Source of the DNA: Lytechinus variegatus | Taxonomy: Eukaryota > Echinodermata > Echinoidea > Temnopleuroida > Toxopneustidae | DNA length: 64,000 bases | NCBI RefSeq assembly: GCF_018143015.1 | Contig: NC_054743.1 | Coordinates: 25,915,934 to 25,979,933 of the forward strand | Direction of reading: 5' to 3' | Translations under genes and position numbers: made by a program | Part shown: piece after piece, positions 1 to 11,826 of the stretch | How positions within the stretch are numbered: the stretch's first letter is position 1 | How the letters are laid out: each line of letters begins with the position of its first letter | Notes under the pieces: generated by a model | Told to the model about the DNA's origin: nothing | Seen by the model: only the letters and a program-made list of their open reading frames with translations | Databases searched by the model: none

Positions 1-439
1 TCTCTTTGGTCTTAAAATTCATGAACAGATGGCACTTACAACCCGATATACTCCCGAGATATGATTTGGTATTTGAATGTTCTTGACAGAGAGTATTTGA
101 GGATATCAATGGGTCCAATACATATGGGAGTTGTGACTTTGGAGGGATATGGAGTTGGGCCGTAGTGGCTTTGAACTGACTAATTTGGGACATTTGAACC
201 GCTGGGATACATGTATGGCAGTAGTTTTATGTCTGGGGATTATTTCATGAAACAAAACAGTCAGTGATGTTCACAGACAAATGTTATAAGCTTCTGAAAT
301 GCTTGCATCTGATTGGCTGAGAGCATATTTGCCAATGAAAATCACTGGCAAGATGCTTCATGAAACGGTTCCCTGTATTGACGACGTCACCAAGAGAGAA
401 TAAAGATTTGCAAAGTTCATTCATGTTGTGATTATTTCA
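1..439. other. Non-coding stretch with a MITE fragment
   Basis: No coding exon is visible. Around 283-375 there is a segment with the phrases ctgattggctgagagc and cttcatgaaacggttccc. These match the body and end of the GTTTCAT-type MITEs seen at 34912 and 51236, so this is probably a decayed half copy. A (GT)n run lies at about 448-462. Confidence 0.4.
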
Positions 440-626
440 TTGAGAGCGTGTGTGTGTGTGTTTGTATTTGAGTTTTGTCAGACATGTATCAATCACATAG
501 GATTATTTACATCTGGGACCGACCTTTAATGTCACCATCCGAAAGACGTGACCAGGGCTCGAACCTCTGCATCAATCTGGAACTTCCCCACAGCTTGGAT
601 TACAGGCGCACGCCACAACGCCCAGT
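440..626 (-). repeat. SINE with a 7SL-like head
   Basis: On the minus strand, starting near 626, the sequence reads like the 5' (Alu) domain of 7SL/SRP RNA: a GGGCGTTGTGGCGTGCG stretch, then CCTGTAATCCAAGCT (compare 7SL CCTGTAGTCCCAGCT). About 28 nt further on is a good RNA polymerase III B box, GGTTCGAGCCC, at the spacing 7SL has. Downstream comes a non-7SL body (cacgtctttcggatgg...) and a (CA)n tail near 450-462. The B box and tail make a SINE likely. The 7SL origin rests on alignment by eye; a tRNA-derived head with chance likeness is the alternative. Confidence 0.5.
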
Positions 627-1222
627 TGTTGAGAGCATTTTTTGCTAGGTACCAGGATACTGCATGTTTGGTATAAAATGCGTGATAATTTTTTTGGGGG
701 GTAAATTTTCAAAGATGTAAATAAGTAGAGTTGTACTTAATATTGATTTTTGTGCCTCCCCGACTTCAAATTTTTATTTGAAGCCCACAGAATTGATTTA
801 TCTTGTGCACACATACTGCAAATGTGCTGAAGTTCGACCAGGAGAGTAGGAGACACATGAACTAATTTTAGACCTACATACACTCTTCTCTCCTATCACT
901 GTCTGTTTTACTTCCTCAATTCAAAGTAATAATTTTATTTTCAAGTATGCGTAAATGTGGTATTCTGCTTAATTTTTATTGTCTCCTCATGTTTCCTCCT
1001 CTGCCTGTATTGGTGTCGGTAATTACATCCACAAATGAACTGCAGGCGTATCATAATTTGTTTTATGTATGATTTGAATTGTTTGATTTACATGTTTCAT
1101 GTTTTTATCCTCAATGCTTTTATCAATACTCAACACTCATGGATTTCCTCAACTAAGCAACGTAAACACCCCCAAAAAAGGGTCCAAAATGGGTCCGAGT
1201 CCTGGACATGTAATCACCTCTT
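627..1222. other. Non-coding stretch
   Basis: I see no exon with good splice sites, no RNA gene and no clear element ends here. The sequence is AT-rich with ordinary short runs of A, T and G. Confidence 0.4.
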
Positions 1223-1537
1223 TAGGCGGTTTCAGACTGCCTTGAAGTTCGTCAGTTCGAAGTATTTTCTGATCAGGAAATTTATCCCAATCAGAAAATA
1301 CCAGGTAATTTTGGCAGCGTGAAAGCAAATCACGGGAATTTTTAGCCCAGCGTGTAGTTGGGCGCGAGCACCTTGCTTGCTTATCAGACCGTACTGCGCA
1401 TAGCCGCATGCTTGTATCCTGGAGGGTATGTTTAGGTGCTGTGAGAATGCGATTATAATGAACAGGTATTTCATAGCCTTGAAAAAATAATTGTTCTTTG
1501 ACTGGGATTCTTGTGATTGAGGCAGTTTGAAACCACC
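1223..1537 (+). mobile_element. Non-autonomous inverted-repeat element, AGGTGGTTTCA family, copy 1
   Basis: The ends are imperfect inverted repeats: AGGCGGTTTCAGACTGCCT on the left and the complement of AGGTGGTTTCAAACTGCCT on the right. Inside is a hairpin, tctgatcaggaaatt/cccaatcagaaa, and a segment with gcttatcagaccgtactgcg. The copy at 26447-26923 has the same ends, hairpin and segment in the opposite orientation, so this is a repeat family. There is no coding capacity. The terminal TA at the second copy fits a Tc1/mariner-type target, but superfamily is inference. Confidence 0.6.
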
Positions 1538-2096
1538 TCTTGTAATCACTTTGCAGGTCATATGAGAGAGAAAGAGAGAAAAAAGAGATGTACAGCTACA
1601 CTACAGCTTTCATCGCTTTCATCTGTACTTTTTGTTTATCTCTTCCTCGTAGTCTAAACTGTCTCATCACTCACTATAGAGGTGAATAATATATCTTTGT
1701 TCAACCCTCCTAAATCTCCAAAAACTTTTCCCCAAAAGTCAAAGAAACTTTTTGTCCCAAATGAATAAGTTCCAGAGGTTTGGAAACAACTTCCTGCAAT
1801 ACATTAAAGAATAAATTAGGATCGGTTTCTAATTTCAAAAGGCCAGCCTAAGTAGTTTGCCACTGCTGCTGGTAGGACATAGCGACAGAAGATGATATGT
1901 TTCCGCATCGGGCAGGATGTACAAGGTGTTGTTAAATTGAGGTGTTGATAAGAAAAGACATTAATTACCCAAGAAATTATTTGAGATAAATAAGAAGTAA
2001 TGACCCTTTAATCTTATCTTGCAGGATCCATAATTGATGTTTCCATATGTTATGTACCCAATTCTACAAATGCTCAAACTTGAGCAAGTTCAAGTC
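1538..2096. other. Non-coding stretch upstream of an LTR element
   Basis: No gene is visible. A short GA-rich run lies near 1564-1590. The rest is AT-rich, featureless flank into which the LTR element starting at 2097 inserted. Confidence 0.4.
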
Positions 2097-2249
2097 TGTT
2101 ACGATATCAGTATGGATATCTAAGCACTCCATACACCTCCCGCAACATGGATACCATGCCTGTTGATTGACCTGCCTAGCTGGCCTGTATAATAAACCTG
2201 TATATACGTTCATACCAAAGTCTCCACCAGAGTCCTTTGTATTGGATCA
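2097..2249 (+). repeat. 5' LTR of the Mag/SURL-like element
   Basis: 153 bp, starting TGTTACGATATC and ending TTGGATCA. It matches the 3' LTR at every position I compared. It contains an AATAAA at about 2190-2196 and a short AT-rich stretch suited to an LTR promoter/polyadenylation region. Confidence 0.92.
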
Positions 2250-2882
2250 TGGTGGCAGCTGAAACAAGTGATCGCTTTTGAAATGACAAGGATCAAGTAA
2301 CCAGCTACTGAGTACTGTAGTGATGGGAAGTAAACTGCATGTCTTTTTACCGAAATTCGCATGCTTCATAACCTACTTACTAACCCAACGGGTGCCCGCT
2401 AGCCCCGGCTATCGCATCGCTACTGTACCGTACTGTGCATACCCAATGCACTGTCACAGCAAATCACACAGTGTTGTGAGAAGGAGCGAGATGCTAACGG
2501 TAACTGTAAACAATCAAATATAGCCTGAATAAGTTATAACTGTGTTCAATCACTGGCACAGAGGTCTGCATCATAAGATCAACATACACTAAAAGTTGAT
2601 AAAACCTAAATTACTTAATTTTCTGGACTGGAGTGTGAACAATGAATTAATATTTTCCTAATATTAATTGTAAATCTGGAGTGTGAGAAGTGAGTGGGAG
2701 TGACCAGCATTTTCACTGCATGAAACACCTAATGACATTCACACAGGGCTGTGAGTGCGTTACAGGTATCATCACCAGTCGACCTGTGACTGTAAGGAGC
2801 GTTCACACGTGGATATAATCAGACATTAATATCTACACTCATTCATTTAAATACCTAATAATACGTACAGCGAACATACACA

Positions 2883-3720
2883 ATGAGTAGTGGAAAATAT
2901 CCAGAAATGAACTGGGAGGCAACAGACCTACCAGAAGAGTTCCAGCTTTTCAGACAAAGAATGGAGCTGATTCTAGCAGACCAAGACATAACTGATCAGA
3001 GAAAAGTGGCTATAAAAATCAAGATTGCTGTAGGCAATGAAGGCTTGCGTCGAATCAATGCATCGGGGCTATCAGAGACCGATAAAGAAAAACCGCAAGA
3101 GCTATGGAGACTATTAGAGGCACAGTTAAAGGTCAATATCAATTTTCGCATACACCGCTTAGAGCTAATGCGGTACAGGCAGAAACCAGATGAAACGATC
3201 GATGAATTCGTTACCAGGTGTAGGGACAAAGCCAAAAATTGCGATTTCGAGGAAGCTGAGTTAAATGAGCGAATCATGGAGTTAGTGATTGCGTCAACTC
3301 CAAGTCTCGAATTCCAAAAGTCATTGCTAGATCAACCGAAAGGTTACAAGGTCGAACAAATTTTGGTAGAAGGTCGTAAATACGAGGCAGTTGCTGCGAG
3401 CCGACAATGTCTTGAGACACTAGACCCTCAACAGAATATCGATTCGTTCAAGCGTAACCAGGGACGAAAAGCATGTGGTAACTGCGGACGTTTCCACAAA
3501 CCTCGTCAGTGCCCTGCGTATGACGATGAGTGCCGTGCCTGTGGCACCAAGGGCCATTGGGCCAAATTCTGTCGTAAATCGAAAAATGATCGTAGTCGTA
3601 AACAGAATCGTAGATCAGATGACCGAAGATCCGACACGGTATCTGATGATCGTAAACCAAGACAAAACAAATCACGATCAAAGTCGAAAAGTCGAAAGAG
3701 TAAACCAATAAGCGAAATGG
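2883..3720 (+). mobile_element. Gag part of the Mag/SURL-like element
   Basis: The gag part opens at an ATG at 2883. It begins with a helix-rich capsid-like region (phrases HRLELMRYRQKPDETIDEF and RDKAKNCDF). About residue 198 onward come two nucleic-acid-binding zinc knuckles, CX2CX3HX4C then CX2CX4HX4C, followed by an Arg/Lys/Ser-rich tail. Gag would form the virus-like particle and package element RNA. The double knuckle is typical of Mag-type Gypsy elements. Confidence 0.85.
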
Positions 3721-3889
3721 ACATAACACATGATACTACCACAGATCATGATCATTATCAATCTACAGATAGTCCATTCAACGTAGCACAATTCGACACC
3801 ATACACACTAGTGGACCACACACAGTTGTAAATCCAGAAGGTACTGTAGCATTTGCTAACATTGACATAATATGCCCACAGAGAGAAGG

Positions 3890-6800
3890 TCAACATAAGC
3901 TTTACCTAAAAGTGGACTCGGGGGCAAGTGCTAACACTATCACAGTACGTACCGCCAAAGCAATATACGGTCCAAAGTGGGAATCAGTAGTGAAACAAAC
4001 AACAATAAAACTTATAGCTTACGGAGAGACACAAATTCCATGTAAGGGTACACTAGACATAAAGTGTAGATACAAGAGTACAAAATGGTCAACACATACA
4101 TTCTATGTAGCAGATGTCAAGGGTCCAGCGATCCTAGGGTTGTTAGGTTGCACTGACCTTGGAATTATCACAATTCACTCAATGGACAACAAAACACCTA
4201 CAACCAATCCTAAACCTAAGCAAACACCTATCACAAGTGTAAGGGATCTCAAACAAGCATATCCGAATCAGTTTGACGCTATTGGTAGTTTCCGAGGGAA
4301 GGCAATGCTTCATATAAAGGATGATGCTAAACCTACCATAGACGCACCCCGCAAGTGCAGCGTACACTTGAAAGACAAAATCAAGGCGGAACTGGACAAA
4401 ATGGAGCAGCAAGGAGTCATCAGAAAAATTGAGTACCACACCGATTGGTGCAGCTCCATGACCACTGTTGTGAAGAAAGATGGATCCATCAGGATTTGTC
4501 TTGACCCCAGGAGGTTAAATGATGCCTTGAAGAGATGCCCACACAAGGTACCAACCTTGGAAGAGGTCCAACCTGTCTTCGCAGGAGCTCAGTACTTCTC
4601 TAAGTTAGACGCGAAGGCTGGTTACTGGTCGGTTCACCTAGCAGAGGAGTGCCAGGATCTCACCACATTTCGTACACCATTTGGAAGGTACTGCTTCCAA
4701 AGACTACCATTTGGGTTATGTACTAGTCAGGATATCTTCCAGCAGCATATGGATAGGATTGTCCAAAATGTGCCAGGCTGCATATGCATCGCAGATGACA
4801 TAGCGATCGTAGGAAGAACGGAGGAGGAACACGATAGGAATCTCTACCTACTCATGGAGACGGCAAAGCAAGAAGGCTTAGTTTTCAACAGCTCCAAATG
4901 TACTATCAAGAAGGAAGCCATCAACTTCTTCGGTTCCAAGTACACTAGATCAGGTATCTACCCAGATCCGAGCAAGGTAGAAGCTATCACATCAATGCCA
5001 TCACCCAAGGACAAAGAAGATGTTCAGAGATGCCTAGGATTATTCACATACCTAGCAGCATACATTCCTAACTTCTCAGAGAAGTCAGCGCCACTTCGAG
5101 AACTTCTACACAAGGAAGTACCATTCATCTGGGACGATGATCATGAACATTCCTTGAACAGCCTGAAAAGTGCAGTATCGTCAGGTGCATGTCTACAATT
5201 CTATGACCCAAAGAAAGAGACAACTCTTGAGGTAGATGCATCGATGAAAGGGCTAGGAGCATGCCTGCTCCAGCAAGGCAAACCAGTTGCATTTGCATCC
5301 AAAAGTCTTTCCACTGCACAATCCAACTATTCCAACATAGAGAGGGAAACCTTAGCCCTAGTGTTTGGTATTAACCGCTTCCATACATATCTGTTCGGAA
5401 GGAATTCACCGTCATAACAGATCACAGACCATTGGAAATGATATGGAAGAAACCTCTTAGAAGTGCACCACCACGTCTACAGAGATTGCTTATCAAAGTC
5501 CAAGGATACCGATTTCAAGTCAAGTATCGACCAGGAAAAGACATGATTCTTTCCGATACCTTGAGCCGACTTCCTAATCCCAAGGAAGCACGCGATGTTC
5601 CGCTAGATGTCAGAGTGGAATCCATCTGCTCTGAAGCCGAAGATTCGCACCAGATTGACTTGATATACTTCGGACAACACAAGAGAACAGAGCTTCAGAG
5701 AGAAACAGCTAATGATCCTGTTCTCAGATCACTATGGCAAATAGTCACTCAGGGATGGCCTGAGACCATCCAAGAATTGCCGACATCCCTTCGTCAATTT
5801 TGGTCTTACAGAGATGAAATTGGAGTATCACACGGAGTACTCTTCAAGGGAAGTCAAGTCATCATACCGAAGACACTAAGGAATGACATCCTTAGACAGC
5901 TTCATCTAGGACACATGGGAATCGAAAGCACGAGACGACTTGCTCGTGAGACAGTGTTCTGGCCAAACATCAACAAGGACATTGATCAGTTGATAAAGCA
6001 GTGTGAAACATGCCAGAAACACCAAGCAAGACAGCAGAAAGAGCCACTGCATCCCCATGATGTACCACCAGCACCATGGACCAGACTGGGAACTGACTTG
6101 TTCATGCTCAATAGACAAGAGTATCTACTCGTTACTGATTACTATTCCAAGTATCCCATCATTGCTAAGCTAACCGATACATCCAGTGCAGCTATAGCAA
6201 GACAGATGACGGGAATCTTCAGTCTGTTTGGTCCACCAGAAGAGATTGTGTCTGACAACGGTCCACAATTTGTCGGGAAACCATTCCAAGACATGTGCAA
6301 GAAGTGGAATATCAAGCACATCACTTCTTCACCGCACTATCCAAGATCCAACGGATTAGCTGAGAGAATGGTTCGTACAATCAAGAATCTGTTGACAAAG
6401 TGTTCTCAAACTAGCCAAGACAGTCAACTTGCCATGATGCACCTGAGAGCAACACCAGTTGACAATAACTTGAGATCACCAGCAGAGATGTTGTTTGGAA
6501 GACCCATCCGAACCACATTGCCAAGTCACTATCTTTCGAGAGATTCTACTGCCACCGAGTTTCTCTTGAATAGGCAAGACAAAATGAAGGAAGTGCATGA
6601 TCGACATGCAAGTTCTGATCTGCCACCACTGCATGTAGGACAGCCAGTGAGAGTTCTGCATCCAAGAGACAACACTTGGATACCAGCCAAAGTATCCAAA
6701 GTCTGTGAAGAACCTCGATCCTATGAAGTTTCAACGCCGAATGGAGGAATCTTGAGGAGAAATAGATCTCACTTGAGGGAAATTCCATCCACCAACCCAA

Positions 6801-6973
6801 CTCCAAAGCGTGTGAGGTTCGAAGAAGACCATTCCACAGAAACTCAACCAGAGGAAGACAACGTCCAACGAACACCAATGTCTAACTCTAATCAATCTCA
6901 ACAGACATACTCACAAACCACGAGGTCTGGACGCACTATTCGCAAACCAGAGAGATTCATGTTTGAAGATTAA
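3890..6973 (+). mobile_element. Pol part of the Mag/SURL-like element
   Basis: Domains in order: aspartic protease near 3905-4160 (motif VDSGAS, then ILGLLG); reverse transcriptase about 4350-4960 with the active-site phrase IADDIAI; RNase H about 5190-5560; integrase about 5890-6560 with an HHCC zinc finger (LGHMGI...CETCQ), then the catalytic aspartates in GTDLF and SDNGPQF and the glutamate in GLAERMV. The order PR-RT-RH-IN is standard for Gypsy. A basic C-terminal tail follows. The region is treated as a fossil with about one break. Confidence 0.88.
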
Positions 6974-7410
6974 ACATTATGAACACTCTAAACTCTCAAG
7001 CAAAGAAGAGAAAGAGAAGAAAGAAGACAACACTGAAGACATTAGTGTAGTTTTAAGTTATGTGCATGTATAAACATTGTACATTATTTTTGGTATGTCA
7101 AGATAGTGTTGACGAAATTATCAAAAGACACTATAACCAAAACTTATTGTTTGGAAATATTGATTTCAGGATCAATCCGGTTATCCAAATTATTTTTTTC
7201 AGTTTTGCACGAGATTGAAGTTATGTAAAATTGAAGATGCATACAGTTTATCACAAATTGGTATTATTCTCACAAACCAAACAATTTCTATATTATATCT
7301 GATAAATCATAACTAAGCCAAATTACCAAAATTTGCAGACTACCAAAAGTATTGTTTGAAAACAATATCATTGAAATTTGAAATTCTCAATCTTATCAGA
7401 AGAAGGGGGA

Positions 7411-7563
7411 TGTTACGATATCAGTATGGATATCTAAGCACTCCATACACCTCCCGCAACATGGATACCATGCCTGTTGATTGACCTGCCTAGCTGGCCT
7501 GTATAATAAACCTGTATATACGTTCATACCAAAGTCTCCACCAGAGTCCTTTGTATTGGATCA
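7411..7563 (+). repeat. 3' LTR of the Mag/SURL-like element
   Basis: 153 bp, identical by eye to the 5' LTR. It is preceded directly by a polypurine tract, the primer for plus-strand synthesis in this family. Identity of the two LTRs points to a recent insertion. Confidence 0.92.
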
Positions 7564-9017
7564 CATGTCTGATAGTGAAAGGTATTTTCTTGAAGTTAAG
7601 TTTTGCTTTGAGTAATCCCACTCATTGAAATTCAGTCGTTTTCTGATTTGTATTTGAAATAATGCTAGTTGCTAGGCATATGTTTTTTGTATCTTATATA
7701 GGCAGTTTCGAAGTTCTGACTATAGAAAACTATATATTACCAAGTTATGCACTGCCTTTTATAAAGAACTTCAAGTGTCCTCTCTTTGGTGAAATTGATA
7801 ATCAATCCATCCACCCCCTCCTCCATGAAAAAGAGAAAGTACCCCATCTGCACATGGGTGCATTTATTCCAAACTCCATGGTTATGAACATGTAGCTCCA
7901 TGTTTATGAACACAAATGGAAAGAGACAAATCTTGATCTCATCTGCTTACTCTTTGATAACCTTCGTCCTCTTAAAAATTCAAGAGGGAGGGAGGGGTGG
8001 TATTGAGCAGTGTTGAAACAGACGCCATCAATAAGTCAGTGGCGTCTGATATGATACTAATATCCATTAATCTGAATTTATAGTATTTAAAGAAACACTC
8101 CATCAGAAGGAAGGCTGAGGTATGTGATTAGTGCTCTACTAGTCTTCCACCCAAGTCGCACTAGTCCCTGGGATGAGTTCAAGCTATTTTTTCAAAGCGA
8201 CAACCTCCAACATGGCCCACCAGTCAACCGTACTGGAAGAAAAAAAGAAATCCAATTTTCATATACATAGATGCAAACATTGTATATCAACTGGGCTGTC
8301 TCGAGCTGCCATGATTCAGTTTTTCGGCTTAGCCACGGTGGATTAGCTGGAAAAAGAAATCAAATGAAATATGAAACCCACAGGCCTATGACTTAAAGAG
8401 AAGATACATGAATAGACAATACTGCATGATTTACAAGTGGTGGAAAGTGCCCGCCACATGTCCTTGACAGTTATGGAGCGACTATTTGAATCACATTAAA
8501 ACATGCTTGTGTGTGTTGTGGTGAGTGCAGCATTTGTGCATAACAATTTGGTGCAATGGCTCGCGTACTTGTATTATGGCAACTCTGAATAATTTCATTT
8601 TTCCCATTTTGAAAGAAAAATGCTTCTTCCATTTTGTATATATGGTAGTAAATTTAGCCAGGCAATTGGCCTCGTCTATGTAGGTTTTAAAATAGAATCC
8701 TGGTTAAGTTTCATCCCAGAAACATCCAAACAACTTTGGTGCTCTTCCAGAGGCCTTTGGCGCATGTTGGGTGATAAATCTCCAGTGGTTACGAAGGAAG
8801 TGTTTGGATTGTGGGTATGTGCCAGTTTCACACTGATAAAACATGCGAAGAGGAAATCCAAAGGAAAACTGTTCGGCACATTTATTTTTAAAAATAACTT
8901 GAAGTATTGATGTAGCGAGTGATAAAGCAAAAGTGAATGTTCTGTATTGACATTCAAAGACTGTTGATACAATGTATATTGACTAGATGGGACAGGCATG
9001 CATGTATTTTCTTGAAT
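7564..9017. other. Non-coding stretch
   Basis: No convincing gene. A G-rich run (gagggagggaggggtgg) lies near 7984-8000. Open frames here (for example 8620-8910) have no recognisable motif, no supporting splice context and ordinary base composition. Confidence 0.4.
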
Positions 9018-9488
9018 TTAAAGGATGGTCCAGGCTGAAAATATTTATATCTTAATACAAAGAGTAGAATTCACTGAGCAAAATGCCGAAAAATTTCATC
9101 AAATTCGGATAACAAATAAGAAAGTTATTGAAGTTTAAACTTTAGCAATATTTTGTGAAAACAGTCGTCATGAATATTCATAAGGTGGGCCGATGATGTC
9201 GCATCTCCACTTTCCGTTTTCTTTTGTTATTACATAAAATCATATTTTTTTCATTATTTCATACTTGTGTGAAAAATATGTCTCCCTTAAAATGAAAAAG
9301 TTGCAGCAATAAATACCTAATGCACTAAATCAGTTGTCAATCCAATTTTTCTAGTTGTTGGAGGAAGAAATTGGAATAAACCTAATTTCATATAATCTGA
9401 TTTCGTTGAAATTTTCAGCATTTTGCTTAGTGAAATTCTACTCTATTTATTAAGCTATAAACATTTTCAGCCAGGACCATCCCTTTAA
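9018..9488 (+). mobile_element. TTAA-flanked hairpin MITE, AGGATGGTCC family
   Basis: TTAA at 9018-9021 and at 9485-9488 flanks ends AGGATGGTCC and its complement. The two arms match over about 100 bp, so the element can fold back. Inside each arm is the phrase atttcatcaaattcggat followed by aataagaaagttat, which recurs in MITEs with different ends at 30595 and 57065. The TTAA target suggests piggyBac-type mobilisation (inference). No coding capacity. Confidence 0.75.
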
Positions 9489-11059
9489 GTTGCTCCTGTA
9501 AACTCAAAACCTTTGCAAGGATATCAACATCTTTAGTTTGGTAAATGGTAAATGCCCCATTTTGATGATCTGAGTGTTTAAAAATTCGTACAGTGTTTGT
9601 GCCCTCGCTGCTGGACATACTATTTCATTGATACACCATCTCAATTTTTTTGTTGCAATTTCAATAAAACTTTTTAATTTGGCAAATCATGTAAACAATA
9701 TTTTGTTATTAACTGTATTTTGCACCATACTTGGCATACTTCAGACTTTTAGTAGTTGGAGCTGGAGCCTGGTCAGAATTCAAACGAACCCGTCAAAACT
9801 TGTCATAGGAGTCTTGAACTTGGGAGGGAAAGGCCCCTTGTGGGCAATAATGGTTTCTAAAGTAAATAATCCCAATTAAATAAGCCATGGACAGATTTAC
9901 AACCGGTCATCTCTGATGTCCTTACTGCAGGACAGTGAAGATGCTGTGAGACGACCCACAAATTATCCATATAATATTATGTCAACAACCTCTGGATATT
10001 TTTACGAGTTGTCACAAGTTCATTTCAACTTGTGGAATATAATTTAAATTTGTCTCGTTTTTGTTTGGTGTACAAGTTTTTTGAGAGCCTAAAGTCTCAC
10101 CAGAGGGTCTTTTTGTATTAGGAATAAGTAGAGTATGAAATGATTGCCATATGTCTGAAATGTAACACAAAATTTGTGTATTTCAAACTGTAATAAGGAC
10201 TACTATTTACAAGATTTTTGATGGGGGGGGGAGATTTTTTTAGAGCTCAGTATTTCAAATCCCCATCTCTTTGCATGAAGTTCAGATTGAATTTGTAAAA
10301 GTTCATTTTATTTTAGATAATCTCCTGATTCTACTGGAACTTTATGGATATCTATTAATATGGATGCTACTTTTCAGACTGAAGTCTAAATTCTTAGCTT
10401 AATTCAAAATGTATTAAACATATTTCCAACTGTAACCCCCCCCTCACATCTTTCATGTATAAACATGGTCATACTAGATGATATTCAGACTTTTAAATGC
10501 AGCCTTTGTTGCATTCCTGTATCAAAATCATTATACATGTATTTTACTTACAGTTACTGTGATACTTTAATATGCTTTTGAGCGTAAGTTCGTACTTGCT
10601 TCTTTTAAATTATATTCTGGCATGAGCCCCAACAATAGACCACTTTGTAAGTTTTTTTTTCTGAAAAATTTCACAACTTTACTACAAGTCTCCTTGAAAA
10701 CTTTTGAAACCTGTGGTGTTAAAGGAAAGTTTTCAGATGGTACAACAAGCATAGAAATGACTTTATCATCCTTTGGTGTGCTAAAACTCTTTCTTGTAGG
10801 GCACCTTCAGTTTACAAAAGGAGAACTGAACATCTTCTTCTTTTTATTTGATTTTAAAATAAAAGTTTGTTCCCCCCCCCCCCCCCCCGCTTCCCCCAAC
10901 CATCATTTATGAAACAGATGCGTAGGGTTGGATCTCTTATACTTTTTTTTCACTGCAACTTTAATATACTGCTATTCTTGATATGTCTTAACACTTTTTT
11001 TATTTTATCGAATTTACTGATAAGCTCATCATAACAATCTCGAGAAAATGTAAAATGGA
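9489..11059. other. Non-coding stretch
   Basis: AT-rich sequence with homopolymer runs (G near 10222, C near 10437 and 10870-10887). I see no exon, RNA gene or element end that I can support. Confidence 0.4.
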
Positions 11060-11340
11060 GATGCAATAAGCAGCCAATTTGTGGGACCTTTTCCCACTAA
11101 AATCAACTTTTTTATAAAAATCTTGAGATTAATCTCAAAAGGCGGTGCTGCACCATCCCAAGTTTGCTCAATCTTGAGATTTTAGCCCGATCGGCCCAAT
11201 CTCGAGATTAATCCAGCGAACTATCCCGATGATTGCGTCCCCATTACAAACAATCTCAAGATTTTTCTGATCAGGATAATTTGCCGGATCAGAAATAGCG
11301 CGCTAATTTGAAAATTTGGGCTGATGCAGACGGCCCTATA
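11060..11340 (+). repeat. Element fragment with repeated AATCTYGAGATT palindromes
   Basis: Five copies of a near-palindromic word, AATCTTGAGATT or AATCTCGAGATT, lie between about 11122 and 11260, with a further one near 11037. Near 11265-11300 is a hairpin, ttctgatcagg...ccggatcagaaa, of the same kind as in the 1223 and 26447 elements. It is probably a diverged relative of that family. I cannot place its ends. Confidence 0.4.
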
Positions 11341-11826
11341 GAGGGCAAGGAGTTAGACATTCCAGATTGAGCAACTTGGGCTGGTAGGAAGCCACATACT
11401 GTCATACATTTCTTTTTCCATCCATTTGTCTTATCCAGGCCATATTCTTATGTTCATCTATTAGGGCGATTCCACACTAGAACTTCAAAAATATCATAAA
11501 TTTCAACATGCTTTCAATAAGTCATAAGTAGTGTAATATTTTACTATGATACCTAAATTTTATGAAAATTATGAGTTTTAACCAAAAGTGAAGACAGATA
11601 TAGTTTTAATTGGGGGAACAATGGAATTTTAAATTTTCTATAATTTTGCTCATTGAATAGTCAAGTACAAACACCGCCTGAAACAATTATTTGCAAAGCA
11701 AGAGAAGATTGAAAACATTGCAGGTCAATAGAATAATATATCATTGATGGTTCCAAATAATATCTACAACATTTTCATGATCCATAATAGGGGCAGCCCT
11801 GATTTTTCCGAACCTATTTTTGGCAA
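11341..11826. other. Non-coding stretch
   Basis: AT-rich, with no gene or element ends that I can support. Confidence 0.4.

Larger units (their letters stand above)
2097..7563 (+). mobile_element. Ty3/Gypsy LTR element, Mag/SURL-like, nearly whole
   Basis: A 5467-bp element bounded by two 153-bp LTRs (TG...CA) that look identical, so the insertion is very recent. A purine tract, agaaggggga, lies directly before the 3' LTR. A primer-binding-type TGGTGGCAGC follows the 5' LTR at 2250; I could not assign the tRNA. Parts in order are gag with two zinc knuckles, protease, reverse transcriptase, RNase H and integrase, the usual Gypsy order. Short LTRs, the double knuckle and the gag helix region suggest the Mag/SURL clade. 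It looks whole apart from about one break in the pol region. Flanks caagtc and catgtc may be an imperfect 6-bp target duplication. Confidence 0.9.

Noticed and set aside
8620-8910. 96-codon open frame on the plus strand
   Set aside because: No motif, AT-driven composition and no splice or promoter context.
9925-9960. Exon-like DSEDAVRRP after a good acceptor, resembling the XPO4 phrase EDSEAV
   Set aside because: The frame does not continue into XPO4-like sequence and has no matching donor; the likeness is a few residues only.
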